A stretch of DNA of 64,000 nucleotides from Clostridium_AI sp964409685 (lineage in GTDB: Bacteria; Bacillota; Clostridia; Lachnospirales; Lachnospiraceae): positions 248,001 through 312,000 of the forward strand of contig CAYPEJ010000001.1 in the NCBI GenBank assembly GCA_964409685.1, written 5' to 3'. The notes beneath the pieces are model-generated. The model searched no databases, had not been told where the DNA came from, and worked only from the letters and a program-made list of their open reading frames with translations. Positions 1 through 9,246 of this stretch are shown piece by piece. A program made the position numbers and the translations under genes. Within the stretch, counting starts at the first letter, position 1. Every line of letters starts with the position of its first letter.

Positions 1-2
1 GA

Positions 3-3000
3 ATTATGCCAGTAGGAACTTATAAGGATTACACAATTGTTCAGGCAGCAGAAAATGTGTCTGAAGATACTTTGAAAGTAAGTGATAAAGTAGAAGTAAA
101 AGTTGGAACTACAACAACCTCTATGAAACTTTATCAAAACGGAGTTTACGAAGCAAAATTAGATTTAGAAGCTGGAGAACATACTATCCAGATTTTAAGA
201 AATGATAGTACATACTTAGAGGAAAAAACAATAGTATTAGAGGAATCGAAAGCAGTTTATGTTCGTATTCAAAATAATACAATTATAGATTCTGTAAATA
301 ATGCAACTGAATTTCACACAGCAGCTTTAGTTGGTAACTTCACTGGTTTATCATTTGTAAATGAAGCAAATGAACCATATACAATTGCAAGTTGGGAACC
401 AGCAGATGCAAATGCGGAATTAACTTATGTTGGCGGTGGTATCTTTACAAGAACATTTACCTTTGAAGCATTAGAGGCAGATTTGACTATTGCAGATACA
501 GGTTATAAAGTTGCCTTAGACGATGGATGGAGTGTAAGTTTTGGCGATGGCGCAGGCAATATCGCGTTAACAATTCCAGCAGGCTCAACTTCATTAACTG
601 TATTTGTAGATACCTTAAATCAAAAAGTGTACGATTCCGTAAGAAGTGGTGAAGTAGAAATTACGCAATCAGCAGGAAACGTAACCTTAAAAGCTCTTGA
701 TATGAACGTATCTTTAATCGGTTCAGCAAGACAAGATGAATCTACAAATTGGGTTCCTGATGCAACAGGATATGAATTTACAAGATTAACAGATACTTTA
801 TATATCTACCAATCTGTTTTTACAAAAGGTACTTATGAGTATAAAACGATTGTAAACTATACCAATTGGTATGAAAAAACAGCTGGAAATAAAGGCTTTA
901 CCATTACAGATGATAGTAAAAATGTAATCTTCTTATACGACTCTTCAGATGAATCCTTATACGATTCTATTAATGATGGTAGTACAGTTGCAGTAAAATT
1001 AGGAATGGAAGAAGAAGCTGCTGTATCTAAAGTGCAAGATAATGCAAATGGTACAACAACATTTATCACAACTCTTGCAAATGAACCCGATACAGTGAAA
1101 TTAGTATATGCACCTTTTGCAGATCCAACAAACACAACAACTGTTACATTAACAACAGGAAAAGATGGAAGTGGAAATTGGAATAACACATTTGTATCGG
1201 ATGAAATTTTCTTTGGTGATGATGCATTAGATTACGTGTACTACTATGAAATCAATGGAACACGTACCTTAGATGATTCTGCAACAAGCGTAACAGTAGG
1301 AGGAGTAGAATATTCTCACTACACAAGAGCCAAATTCGAAGGAAGATTAGTAACTGTACCAGGTACTTTTCCAGGACCAAGTTGGGATGCGGCTTCTAAC
1401 GCTATGACTTATGTAGGAAATGGCTTATATTCCTACACATTTAAAAATGTTCCAGCAGCAAACTACGAATTCAAGATTGCAACAGGAACATGGTCTGAAA
1501 ACTATGGTGTAGCAGGTATCAGTGATGGTTCTAACTATGGTATTACTGTGCCAGAAAAACAAGACGTAACTGTTTATTATACTGATTTAGTAACACACTT
1601 AGCAGTAACAAGTGTTAATTATGAATTTTTAGAAGTCGGACTAACAGGAACAGCTGTTGATACACAATTAACAGATCCAGGTCTGACAGGCATTTATAAA
1701 GCGACGGTATTACTTCCAGCAGGAACTTATTCGGATTTAGTATTGTCATTCCATAACAAAACTGTACCAGTAGATGAATTTACAATTACAGAAGAGAAAG
1801 CAGTAACCTTCTATCTTGATCCATCAACAGAGATTTTCTATAATGACTCGAATCAAGTAGAAGTAGATGCTTCAAGCGTAATATATGACTCCAGAGATAC
1901 TGCATATAAGAGTGTATATGGGGCAGTCGAAGAAAATGAAAACGTAACATTTAGCATTGCAACAGGAGCAGATGCAACAAAAGCAATGTTAGTAGTAAAG
2001 GGTAAAGATTCAAAAACAGTAGCAATGACATCAGAAGATACTGCGGGCGGAAAGAAATGGTCAGTTGATGTTTCCTTTGATGAATACGGACAATACACCT
2101 ATTTCTTTGTATTATACTATGGCTCTTATGTTCAAATCTATTGTGATGATGACGGATATTATGGAACAGGTAAATTAACAAATATTTCTGACTTAAAAGC
2201 TTATGACTTAAATGTATACAAACAAGGATTTGAAACACCTGATTGGGTGAAAGACGGTGTGTTCTATCAGATCTTCCCAGACCGTTTCTATAATGGTGAT
2301 ACAACAAATGATAAAGCACAAATAGTAGCTCGTGGTGCAACGGAATACGAGTTTGTAGATGACTGGTATCTATATCCAGAAAATCCAGAACAAAAGGTAT
2401 TAAATCCAGATTCATATCCAGAAAATGCTTGCAAGGGAGACGGCATTTGGAGCAATGAAATCTACGGTGGAGACTTAGAAGGTATTACAGAAAGAATGGA
2501 TTACTTAAAAGCAGTTGGTGTAAATGTAATCTATTTAAACCCTGTATTTGCTTCTATCTCAAGTCATAGATATGATACAGCAGATTATAAAGAAATCGAT
2601 CCAATCTTAGGTAATATGGGTGACTTCTCGGAATTAGTAAGAGTAGCAGAAGAAAATGGAATGAAAATCGTATTAGATGGTGTATTCAATCACGTATCCG
2701 ACGATTCTATTTACTTTGACCGTTACTATAAATTCGTAGGTCAAGATGGTAAAGTAGGAGCTTATCCTTACTGGGCTTATGTATATGATTATATGAGTGA
2801 ACATCCATCTGTAACAAAAGCAGAAGCAGAAGCAAAAGCAAAAGTTTATTTCCGAGGTAAAGGAGTAACAGATTTCTCTTACACAGAATGGTTTGAACTT
2901 TATACAACATACATTACAGATGAAGATGGTAATCCTGTATGTGATACCATCGGCGATCGTGTTGGTAAACCAGTTTATGGTTATGATTGTTGGTGGGGAT

Positions 3001-4721
3001 ATGACAACATGCCAGTTGTATTATCCACAAATGGTTCTGAGTACCAAACAGGTAACTGGGCAGATGAAATCATGAATGATAGTGACTCTGTAACAAAATA
3101 TTGGATTAACAAAGGTTCTAATGGATGGCGTCTAGATGTTGCCAACGAAGTATCCGATGAAACATGGCAACACTTCCGTAATTCTGTGAAATCTCTAAAC
3201 TCCGATGCTGTTATTATCGGTGAAATCTGGGATGACGCAACCGAATATATCCTTGGTGATATGTACGATTCTGTTATGAACTATGTATTCCGTAGTGCAG
3301 TACTTTCTTATGCAAAAGGTGGAAGTGCTTCTGATTCTGTAAAAGAATTGGAAAAGATTAGAGAACGTTATCCAGAAGAAGCATTTTATGCAATGATGAA
3401 CTTAGTGGGTTCTCACGATACAAGCCGCGTGTTATCTTATTTAGATGGTATTGATGACGATAGAAAACAAACAGATATTAATAGTGCATTCCCAACTTAT
3501 GAAACTACATCTAATGCGGCAAAGCAACGTCAATATATCGTCGCTTTAATTCAGATGACATACCCAGGAGCACCTACTATTTACTATGGTGATGAAATTG
3601 GTATGGTTGGTGCCGATGACCCAGATGATCGTCGTGGTATGGCATGGGGAGAAGGAAACCAAGAGTTAGTAGAGTGGTATGCAAAACTTGCTGAAATTAG
3701 AAGTGAATACGCAGCATTAAGAACAGGTTCTATTTCACCAGTTGATTTGGAAAATGATGCATTAATGGCATATGTTCGTAGTGATAAAGATGACTCTTTA
3801 TTTGTTATTACAAACAATACAGGAAGAGATATCACAGTAACATGTGACGTTCCAACAGGATTCACAGTAGATGGTTCTGTTATTACAGACTTAGTACAAG
3901 GAACAGAATGTACAGTGGCAGATGGTAAACTTACTGTAACCGTTCCAGCATACAGAGGTGTAGTTCTTACTGAAAATGTAAAAGCAATTACTGTAGATTA
4001 CGAAGCTTTAAAACCAGCATATGATAGTGCTTATAAAGTAGCAGTAAAAGAACCAGAAACAACGGTAACTACAGCACCTCCAACTGTAACAACAAGTCCT
4101 TCGCCAACACCAGAAGTAACGGTTTCCTCATCTCCTTCTGTGAAACCAGTGAAGAAGACACAGAAAATCACAGTTGATAAAACAACTTATAAAAAAGCAT
4201 TAGGTTCCAAAGCATTTTCACTAAATGCAAAAACAACTGGTGATGGAAAACTTTCTTATAGCTCTACAAACAAGAAAGTAGCAACTGTTTCTAGTAAAGG
4301 AAAAGTTACAATTCGTGGAACTGGTGTTACAACGATTACAATTACTGCTTCGGCAACAGATAATTATAAGAAAGCAGTGAAAAAAGTAAAACTTATCGTT
4401 ACACCAAAACGCATGGGTTGTACAGTAAATAAAAAAGTTGTTACAACGAAAAAAGGCAATAAGACAACAAAGAAATACTATGTGAAAGTAAATTGGAAGA
4501 AGAACACAGGTGCAACAGGCTATGAAATTACATTTGCAACGGATAAGAATTTTACAAAGAATAAACATGTAAGAACGGTATCCAATAAGACAACTGCATG
4601 TACATTATCTGGAGCAAAAGCGAATAAGACATATTATGTTCGTATTCGAAGCTACAAGATAGTAGATGGTAAGAAATATTACAGTGGTTATAGTGATATT
4701 CGTAAAGTTAGGATGAAATAG
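3..4721 (+). CDS. Secreted multidomain alpha-glucan hydrolase (GH13, amylopullulanase/neopullulanase type), 5' end outside window
   Basis: The reading frame is open at the left edge, so the true start and any signal peptide lie upstream; at least 1571 residues are visible. Residue numbers count from the first visible ATG at position 6. The first ~600 residues hold several beta-sandwich modules, two of them with the pattern of X25/pullulanase accessory domains (SWEPADAN near 120; PSWDAASNAMTYVGNG near 460). A CBM34-like module follows at about 615-745. The GH13 barrel starts near 750 (VFYQIFPDRFYNGD) and has the candidate nucleophile D1044 (GWRLDV), acid E1073 (GEIWDD) and transition-state D1138 (GSHDTS). 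After a Pro/Thr/Ser-rich linker (about 1355-1385) come a Big_2-like Ig domain and a fibronectin-III-like domain. It probably degrades starch, glycogen or pullulan outside the cell; the exact bond specificity cannot be read. A terminator follows directly. Confidence 0.93.
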   Translation: MMPVGTYKDYTIVQAAENVSEDTLKVSDKVEVKVGTTTTSMKLYQNGVYEAKLDLEAGEHTIQILRNDSTYLEEKTIVLEESKAVYVRIQNNTIIDSVNNATEFHTAALVGNFTGLSFVNEANEPYTIASWEPADANAELTYVGGGIFTRTFTFEALEADLTIADTGYKVALDDGWSVSFGDGAGNIALTIPAGSTSLTVFVDTLNQKVYDSVRSGEVEITQSAGNVTLKALDMNVSLIGSARQDESTNWVPDATGYEFTRLTDTLYIYQSVFTKGTYEYKTIVNYTNWYEKTAGNKGFTITDDSKNVIFLYDSSDESLYDSINDGSTVAVKLGMEEEAAVSKVQDNANGTTTFITTLANEPDTVKLVYAPFADPTNTTTVTLTTGKDGSGNWNNTFVSDEIFFGDDALDYVYYYEINGTRTLDDSATSVTVGGVEYSHYTRAKFEGRLVTVPGTFPGPSWDAASNAMTYVGNGLYSYTFKNVPAANYEFKIATGTWSENYGVAGISDGSNYGITVPEKQDVTVYYTDLVTHLAVTSVNYEFLEVGLTGTAVDTQLTDPGLTGIYKATVLLPAGTYSDLVLSFHNKTVPVDEFTITEEKAVTFYLDPSTEIFYNDSNQVEVDASSVIYDSRDTAYKSVYGAVEENENVTFSIATGADATKAMLVVKGKDSKTVAMTSEDTAGGKKWSVDVSFDEYGQYTYFFVLYYGSYVQIYCDDDGYYGTGKLTNISDLKAYDLNVYKQGFETPDWVKDGVFYQIFPDRFYNGDTTNDKAQIVARGATEYEFVDDWYLYPENPEQKVLNPDSYPENACKGDGIWSNEIYGGDLEGITERMDYLKAVGVNVIYLNPVFASISSHRYDTADYKEIDPILGNMGDFSELVRVAEENGMKIVLDGVFNHVSDDSIYFDRYYKFVGQDGKVGAYPYWAYVYDYMSEHPSVTKAEAEAKAKVYFRGKGVTDFSYTEWFELYTTYITDEDGNPVCDTIGDRVGKPVYGYDCWWGYDNMPVVLSTNGSEYQTGNWADEIMNDSDSVTKYWINKGSNGWRLDVANEVSDETWQHFRNSVKSLNSDAVIIGEIWDDATEYILGDMYDSVMNYVFRSAVLSYAKGGSASDSVKELEKIRERYPEEAFYAMMNLVGSHDTSRVLSYLDGIDDDRKQTDINSAFPTYETTSNAAKQRQYIVALIQMTYPGAPTIYYGDEIGMVGADDPDDRRGMAWGEGNQELVEWYAKLAEIRSEYAALRTGSISPVDLENDALMAYVRSDKDDSLFVITNNTGRDITVTCDVPTGFTVDGSVITDLVQGTECTVADGKLTVTVPAYRGVVLTENVKAITVDYEALKPAYDSAYKVAVKEPETTVTTAPPTVTTSPSPTPEVTVSSSPSVKPVKKTQKITVDKTTYKKALGSKAFSLNAKTTGDGKLSYSSTNKKVATVSSKGKVTIRGTGVTTITITASATDNYKKAVKKVKLIVTPKRMGCTVNKKVVTTKKGNKTTKKYYVKVNWKKNTGATGYEITFATDKNFTKNKHVRTVSNKTTACTLSGAKANKTYYVRIRSYKIVDGKKYYSGYSDIRKVRMK

Positions 4722-4727
4722 AATGTA

Positions 4728-4774
4728 AAAAATGAGCAGATATTTTGAAAATCGAGTATCTGCTCATTTTTGAT
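4728..4774 (+). terminator. Rho-independent terminator after the GH13 gene
   Basis: A 15-bp stem pairs 4728-4743 (core AATGAGCAGATA) with 4757-4771 and runs into a T tract, 7 bases after the stop codon. Confidence 0.9.
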
Positions 4775-4816
4775 TGTTGGGGAACAAACATTTTATTCTG
4801 GTGTGCGGGTTGTTTG

Positions 4817-4845
4817 TTGAAAGTATTTACTTAAAAGAATATAAT
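4817..4845 (+). promoter_or_regulatory. Sigma-A promoter of the carboxylesterase gene
   Basis: TTGAAA (4817-4822), a 17-bp spacer and a perfect TATAAT (4840-4845). The predicted start near 4852 leaves a ~60-nt leader before the ATG at 4912. Confidence 0.75.
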
Positions 4846-4911
4846 AGAACTGTGGGATTAGTGTAGTGTTTAATGGATCTTATAATATGTATGAGCAAGG
4901 GAGAGATAGGT

Positions 4912-6411
4912 ATGAGTAGTTGCGAAGTATCTACAAAGATGGGAAAAGTAAAAGGAAAAGAGGAAGATGGGATATTTAAGTGGCTTGGAATTCCTTATGC
5001 AAAGAAACCATTAGGAGATTTACGATTTCGTCATGCGCAACCCGTAGAAGCTTGGGAAGGTGTAATAGAAGTGGTTGAATATCCGAAAAAGCCACTTCAG
5101 GGAGACTTTCTAATGGGGAATCCTGCATATGGTGATAGCGAGGACTGTTTATATTTAAATGTACTTTCTAGTAATACGGAAACGAAGAAACCAGTGCTTG
5201 TTTGGATCTATGGAGGAGCCTTTATTATTGGTGAAACCACAATGAATATGTATGATGGAACATCATTTGCGCAAAAAGATGTTGTGTTTGTGTCTTTGAA
5301 TTATAGACTTGGTATGCTAGGTGGATATGATTTCTCCAATCTAAATGGTGGAGATAACGGCATAGATGACAATATTTTTATTAGCGATCAAGTACAAGCA
5401 TTGAAATGGATTCATGAAAACATTGAATTTTTTGGTGGAGATCCAGAAAATGTCACAATTATGGGCGAGTCTGCAGGTGGGACTTCCGTTGTGAATTTAA
5501 TGACTGTTCCAGAGGCAGAAGGTCTATTTCAAAAAGTAATATGTGAAAGTGGTGTGATTGGAGCCACAGTTTCACCTGATGTTGGAAATATTACCATGCG
5601 ATTACTGTTAGAACACCTTGGAATAGAAGAAACAGAAGTAGAAAAGATAAAAGACTTATCTCCTGAACAATTAAGAGAAGCATCCGTATGGTTGATGCAA
5701 AAATTCACCAGATATTATCCAGGTATTTATTTGTCTGGACCAGTGTTGGGAAGTTTGTTACCTGAGTATCCATTAGAGGCCATAAAAAAAGGAGCAGGAA
5801 AAGGAATTAAACTTTTAATTGGAACGAACAAAGATGAGTCTACTTTATTTATTGCCGAAGAGAATGGGAATATGTGTTCTTCTAGAGAAGAAGTAGAACG
5901 TTTCTTAAGTGATATTGGTACTTCTGAAGAAGTAAAGGATAGGTTGAATGCATTATATTCGGATTATGGAAGTGAGAAAGGTTTAAGAGACTTTATGTCG
6001 GATATTAATTTTACATACCATTCGGCACTTGCAGCAGATTATCAAAGTGAGTATGGTGACACATATATGTATTATTTTTCATATGCAGCACAAGTAGCAC
6101 AAAAGTTGAAATTAGGAGCGTTTCATATGTCGGAGATACCTTTTGCATTCGATAATGTAGAACAGTATGATATGGCACATCTTTATGCTATGACGAGTAA
6201 AAGGACTTTGCAATATTTTACGGATATTTTCCATACAGCATGGGTCAACTTTGTGAAGTATGGTAATCCAAATGGAACAGAGGATGGGCCTTGGCCAAAA
6301 TATGATGCAAAAACGAAAAAAGTATATCAGATTGACGAAGAATGTAAGGTGTTAGAGGATCCATACGGAGAAATGGTTGACGTCCTAGGACAAGTTAATT
6401 TATATCATTAA
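4912..6411 (+). CDS. Type-B carboxylesterase (para-nitrobenzyl esterase family)
   Basis: A 499-residue alpha/beta hydrolase of the carboxylesterase/cholinesterase family; it would hydrolyse carboxylic esters, and the natural substrate is unknown. It has the family entry motif (GIPYAKKPLGDLRFR), the SEDCLYLNV motif, the oxyanion GGAF, and the nucleophile elbow GESAGG with Ser187. A later GTNKDESTLF stretch probably contributes the acidic triad member. No signal peptide is visible, so it is probably cytoplasmic. The start at 4912 is preferred over the ATG at 4873 because AAGGGAGAG lies 6-7 bases upstream of it. The gene is monocistronic, with its own promoter and a terminator after it that also serves the opposite strand. 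Confidence 0.9.
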   Translation: MSSCEVSTKMGKVKGKEEDGIFKWLGIPYAKKPLGDLRFRHAQPVEAWEGVIEVVEYPKKPLQGDFLMGNPAYGDSEDCLYLNVLSSNTETKKPVLVWIYGGAFIIGETTMNMYDGTSFAQKDVVFVSLNYRLGMLGGYDFSNLNGGDNGIDDNIFISDQVQALKWIHENIEFFGGDPENVTIMGESAGGTSVVNLMTVPEAEGLFQKVICESGVIGATVSPDVGNITMRLLLEHLGIEETEVEKIKDLSPEQLREASVWLMQKFTRYYPGIYLSGPVLGSLLPEYPLEAIKKGAGKGIKLLIGTNKDESTLFIAEENGNMCSSREEVERFLSDIGTSEEVKDRLNALYSDYGSEKGLRDFMSDINFTYHSALAADYQSEYGDTYMYYFSYAAQVAQKLKLGAFHMSEIPFAFDNVEQYDMAHLYAMTSKRTLQYFTDIFHTAWVNFVKYGNPNGTEDGPWPKYDAKTKKVYQIDEECKVLEDPYGEMVDVLGQVNLYH

Positions 6412-6434
6412 ATACCTGTGTCAATGTAATAGAA

Positions 6435-6477
6435 AGAATGGTCTCCCAAATTTGAAGGGGAGACCATTCTTTTCTTC
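6435..6477. terminator. Terminator between convergent esterase and metal-ATPase genes
   Basis: A 13-bp perfect stem (AGAATGGTCTCCC at 6435-6447 with 6458-6470) is followed by a T-rich run on the plus strand. It lies between two convergent stop codons and may also act on the minus strand. Confidence 0.85.
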
Positions 6478-6488
6478 GGTATATTGAA

Positions 6489-8351
6489 CTACTTTTGTTT
6501 GTAATGTAACGCACGAGTTGCATTTAATATAGCAATAACAGATACACCAACATCTGCGAATACTGCCATCCACATATTTGCAAGACCAAATGCACCAAGA
6601 ATTAAGATGGCGAATTTTACACCTAATGCAAAAATGATGTTTTGATACACAATACGAAGTGTCTTACGACTGATGCCAATGGCAGTTACGATCTTACTTG
6701 GTTCATCATTCATAATAACAATATCAGCAGCTTCGATAGCAGCATCGGAACCTAAGCCACCCATGGCGATACCAACATCCACACGGGATAGAACAGGAGC
6801 ATCATTGATACCATCCCCAACAAAAACAACAGAACCTTTTCGGTTTGGACGATCGAGATATCGCTCCACCTGGTCTACTTTATCACCAGGAAGTAATTCT
6901 GTATGCACTTCATCAATAGAAAGTTCTTTGGCAACAGCTTCCCCAGTGGAACGGTGGTCACCAGTTAACATAACTGTTTTACGAACACCTAATGCTTTCA
7001 TAGAACCAATTGCTTGCTTTGCGTCTGGTTTAATCTCATCAGAGATAATTAAGTATCCAGCGTAAGTGTTATTTACAGCGACATGAATGATTGTTCCAAT
7101 AAAATCTAAGGTTGGAACTTCAATGTTGTGTAACTTCATCAGTTTTTCATTACCAGCTAAGACAATAGCATCATCCACAGTGGCAGATACACCAAAACCA
7201 GACTGTTCTTCAACATTGCTTAAACGTGTGGAGTCAATATCTGCTGCGTAAGCATTTTTAATCGACTGTGCAATTGGATGATTGCTATAATACTCAGCAT
7301 AAGCGCAGTATTCCAATAATAGATCATTTTCCATAGAAACACTTTGTACTTCCGTAACTTGAAATGTACCTTTTGTTAAAGTACCTGTTTTGTCCATTAA
7401 AATGGTATCCGCTTTTGCCAGCAATTCTAAGTAATTACTTCCCTTAACAAGAATTCCAGCTTTGGAAGCACCACCGATTCCACCAAAGAAGCTTAAAGGA
7501 ACGGAGATTACTAATGCACATGGACAAGAGATAACTAAGAAAATTAATCCTCTATGAACCCAGCCAGAAAAATTCTGTTGTAAAATAATTGGTGGAAGAA
7601 ACGCTAAAAGTGCTGCAACAATTACTACTACAGGAGTATAATACTTTGAAAAACGTGTAATGAACTGTTCTGATTTTGCTTTTTTATTGCTAGCATTTTC
7701 AACTAGGTCTAATATCTTAGCAACAGTCGAATCACTAAATTCTTTTGTTACTTTTACTTTTAAAAGACCTGTTAAATTTATAGTACCACTAAGTACGGTA
7801 TCTTGGCTGCTTACCTTTCTTGGGACAGATTCACCAGTTAAGGCAGAAGTATCCAAAGAAGAAGTTCCTTCTAGCACAATTCCGTCTAAAGGTATTTTTT
7901 CACCAGCCTTGATTACGATAATGTCATCAATCGAAACCTCTTCAGGGTCTACGTCTTCAATTTCACCATCACGTTCAATATGTGCGATGTCAGGACAGAT
8001 ATCCATTAGATCAGATATAGACTTTCTAGATTTTCCTACAGCAACTTTTTCAAATAATTCTCCAACACGATAGAAAATCATAACAGCAACACCTTCTGCA
8101 AAATCTCCGATGCCAAAAGCACCAATAGTTGCAAGTGCCATTAAAAAGTTTTCGTCAAATACGTGCCCCCTAGAAATATTTTTCACAGCCTTTTTTAGAA
8201 CTTCCAATCCAGTTAATAAATAGGCTGCAAAGAAAATCATAAAGATAACAAGCTCGGGAAGGGGAAGTAAGTTTTCTAATAGTTTTCCTAGTAGGAAGAG
8301 GCAAAAACTTATGATAATAATGTAGAGTGATTTCTTTTGTTTTTTTGTCAA
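6489..8351 (-). CDS. cadA: P1B-type heavy-metal-exporting ATPase (Zn/Cd/Pb, CadA/ZntA-like)
   Basis: A 620-residue inner-membrane pump that would export divalent soft metals using ATP. The transmembrane metal motif is CPC (C276, C278), the phosphorylated aspartate is D320 in DKTGT, the HP motif is SNHP, and GDGIND closes the P-domain. A conserved Asp in the last helix (VFADVGVS) fits the Zn/Cd/Pb subgroup rather than copper pumps. There is no N-terminal HMA domain, but a separate HMA protein is encoded just upstream. The start is TTG at 8351: the nearby ATG at 8356 is out of frame and runs into a stop, while GGAGGGA sits 5 bases before the TTG. It is the last gene of the operon ArsR - HMA - ATPase. 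Confidence 0.93.
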   Translation of the reverse strand: MTKKQKKSLYIIIISFCLFLLGKLLENLLPLPELVIFMIFFAAYLLTGLEVLKKAVKNISRGHVFDENFLMALATIGAFGIGDFAEGVAVMIFYRVGELFEKVAVGKSRKSISDLMDICPDIAHIERDGEIEDVDPEEVSIDDIIVIKAGEKIPLDGIVLEGTSSLDTSALTGESVPRKVSSQDTVLSGTINLTGLLKVKVTKEFSDSTVAKILDLVENASNKKAKSEQFITRFSKYYTPVVVIVAALLAFLPPIILQQNFSGWVHRGLIFLVISCPCALVISVPLSFFGGIGGASKAGILVKGSNYLELLAKADTILMDKTGTLTKGTFQVTEVQSVSMENDLLLEYCAYAEYYSNHPIAQSIKNAYAADIDSTRLSNVEEQSGFGVSATVDDAIVLAGNEKLMKLHNIEVPTLDFIGTIIHVAVNNTYAGYLIISDEIKPDAKQAIGSMKALGVRKTVMLTGDHRSTGEAVAKELSIDEVHTELLPGDKVDQVERYLDRPNRKGSVVFVGDGINDAPVLSRVDVGIAMGGLGSDAAIEAADIVIMNDEPSKIVTAIGISRKTLRIVYQNIIFALGVKFAILILGAFGLANMWMAVFADVGVSVIAILNATRALHYKQK

Positions 8352-8404
8352 GGCATTCCCTCCTAGATAAAATAATTATAGTATCATTTGTATCAATTCT
8401 TCTC

Positions 8405-8623
8405 TTAGCGAACGATTACACAATCAGGTTCTACTTTAGAGATTGCTTTTTGTACATCATCCATAGTTGCGTCAAATTTGTCATCGTCAATATCAATTGT
8501 AAGCTTTTGTGTCATAAAGTTAACACGGCAAGAGTTTACAGCTTCCATTTTGTTGATAGAATCCTCCATCTTTGCAGCACAGTTTGCACAATCTAAATCC
8601 TCTAATTTAAATACTTTTTTCAT
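8405..8623 (-). CDS. Free-standing heavy-metal-associated (HMA) domain protein
   Basis: A 72-residue ferredoxin-like HMA domain. The metal motif is DCANC (in place of the common GMTCxxC), near residue 11, and the pattern of alternating hydrophobic strands fits the fold. It probably replaces the missing N-terminal domain of the neighbouring ATPase, either passing metal to it or sensing metal. The frame can be read upstream to 8668, but AAAGGTGG lies just before the ATG at 8623, so the shorter start is chosen. It is transcribed between the ArsR regulator and the pump. Confidence 0.88.
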   Translation of the reverse strand: MKKVFKLEDLDCANCAAKMEDSINKMEAVNSCRVNFMTQKLTIDIDDDKFDATMDDVQKAISKVEPDCVIVR

Positions 8624-8680
8624 AATAAAATCCACCTTTCTTTTCTTAATAGTTGTTGTTCCGAGCATCTATTTGCAAGA

Positions 8681-9058
8681 TTACTCGTTAATATGTTCCA
8701 TACCTTGGTCGATAATAGAACGAACATGATCATCGGCTAATGAATAAATAATGTTTTTGCCTTCCCTACGGAATTTCACTAAGCGGTTTTGTTTAAGTAC
8801 TCTTAACTGATGGGAGATAGCGCTTTGTGTCATATTTAAGATTTGAGCCAAATCGCACACGCACATTTCATTTTCGAAGAGTACATATAGTATCTTGATA
8901 CGAGTAGTATCTCCAAATACTTTAAATAATTCAGCTAAATCATAAAGATGTTCCTCAGCAGGCATATCATCATATACCTTTTTTACCACTTCAGGGTGAA
9001 TGCATTGAAATTCACATGTTTCTACTTGATCGTTTGGTTCAAAATCTTGATTGTTCAT
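8681..9058 (-). CDS. cadC: ArsR/SmtB-family metal-sensing repressor (CadC-like)
   Basis: A 125-residue winged-helix repressor (DLAQILNMTQSAISHQLRVL is the DNA-reading helix region). Both classical metal sites can be seen. The alpha-3N site comprises C15 and C19 near the N-terminus plus C66 and C68 in CVCDL. The alpha-5 site comprises D109, H111, H122 and E125 (D-x-H-x10-H-x2-E). Family knowledge says metal binding releases the repressor from its operator. An inverted repeat overlaps the start point of its own promoter, so self-repression is expected. It is the first gene of the metal export operon. Confidence 0.93.
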   Translation of the reverse strand: MNNQDFEPNDQVETCEFQCIHPEVVKKVYDDMPAEEHLYDLAELFKVFGDTTRIKILYVLFENEMCVCDLAQILNMTQSAISHQLRVLKQNRLVKFRREGKNIIYSLADDHVRSIIDQGMEHINE

Positions 9059-9072
9059 TCTAACACTCCTTC

Positions 9073-9092
9073 ATATGAATGATTGTTCATGT
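9073..9092 (-). promoter_or_regulatory. ArsR-family operator
   Basis: Imperfect inverted repeat ATATGAAT-N4-TTCATGTG, the usual shape of SmtB/CadC operators. It covers the predicted transcription start (~9090) of the operon and lies 15 bases upstream of the repressor's start codon. Confidence 0.75.
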
Positions 9093-9096
9093 GTTT

Positions 9097-9125
9097 ATAT
9101 TAATACGATCTATACAAGATGTCAA
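9097..9125 (-). promoter_or_regulatory. Promoter of the metal-export operon
   Basis: On the minus strand, TTGACA (9125-9120), a 17-bp spacer and TAATAT (9102-9097). Transcription would start within the operator repeat. Confidence 0.8.
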
Positions 9126-9246
9126 GATAAATGTTATAATATTATTAGACCATGCAAAGTTGTATGGAATTAATTGTTTATTTCGCATAAAAGAGTGCAA
9201 AAATTGAAAAAATGAAAAATTTAAATTAGGAAAAAGGAGAGTAATT

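Noticed and set aside
1951..2415. 154-codon minus-strand frame inside the GH13 gene, and other long shadow frames
   Set aside because: Low-complexity His/Leu-rich translations opposite a clear gene, without ribosome sites.
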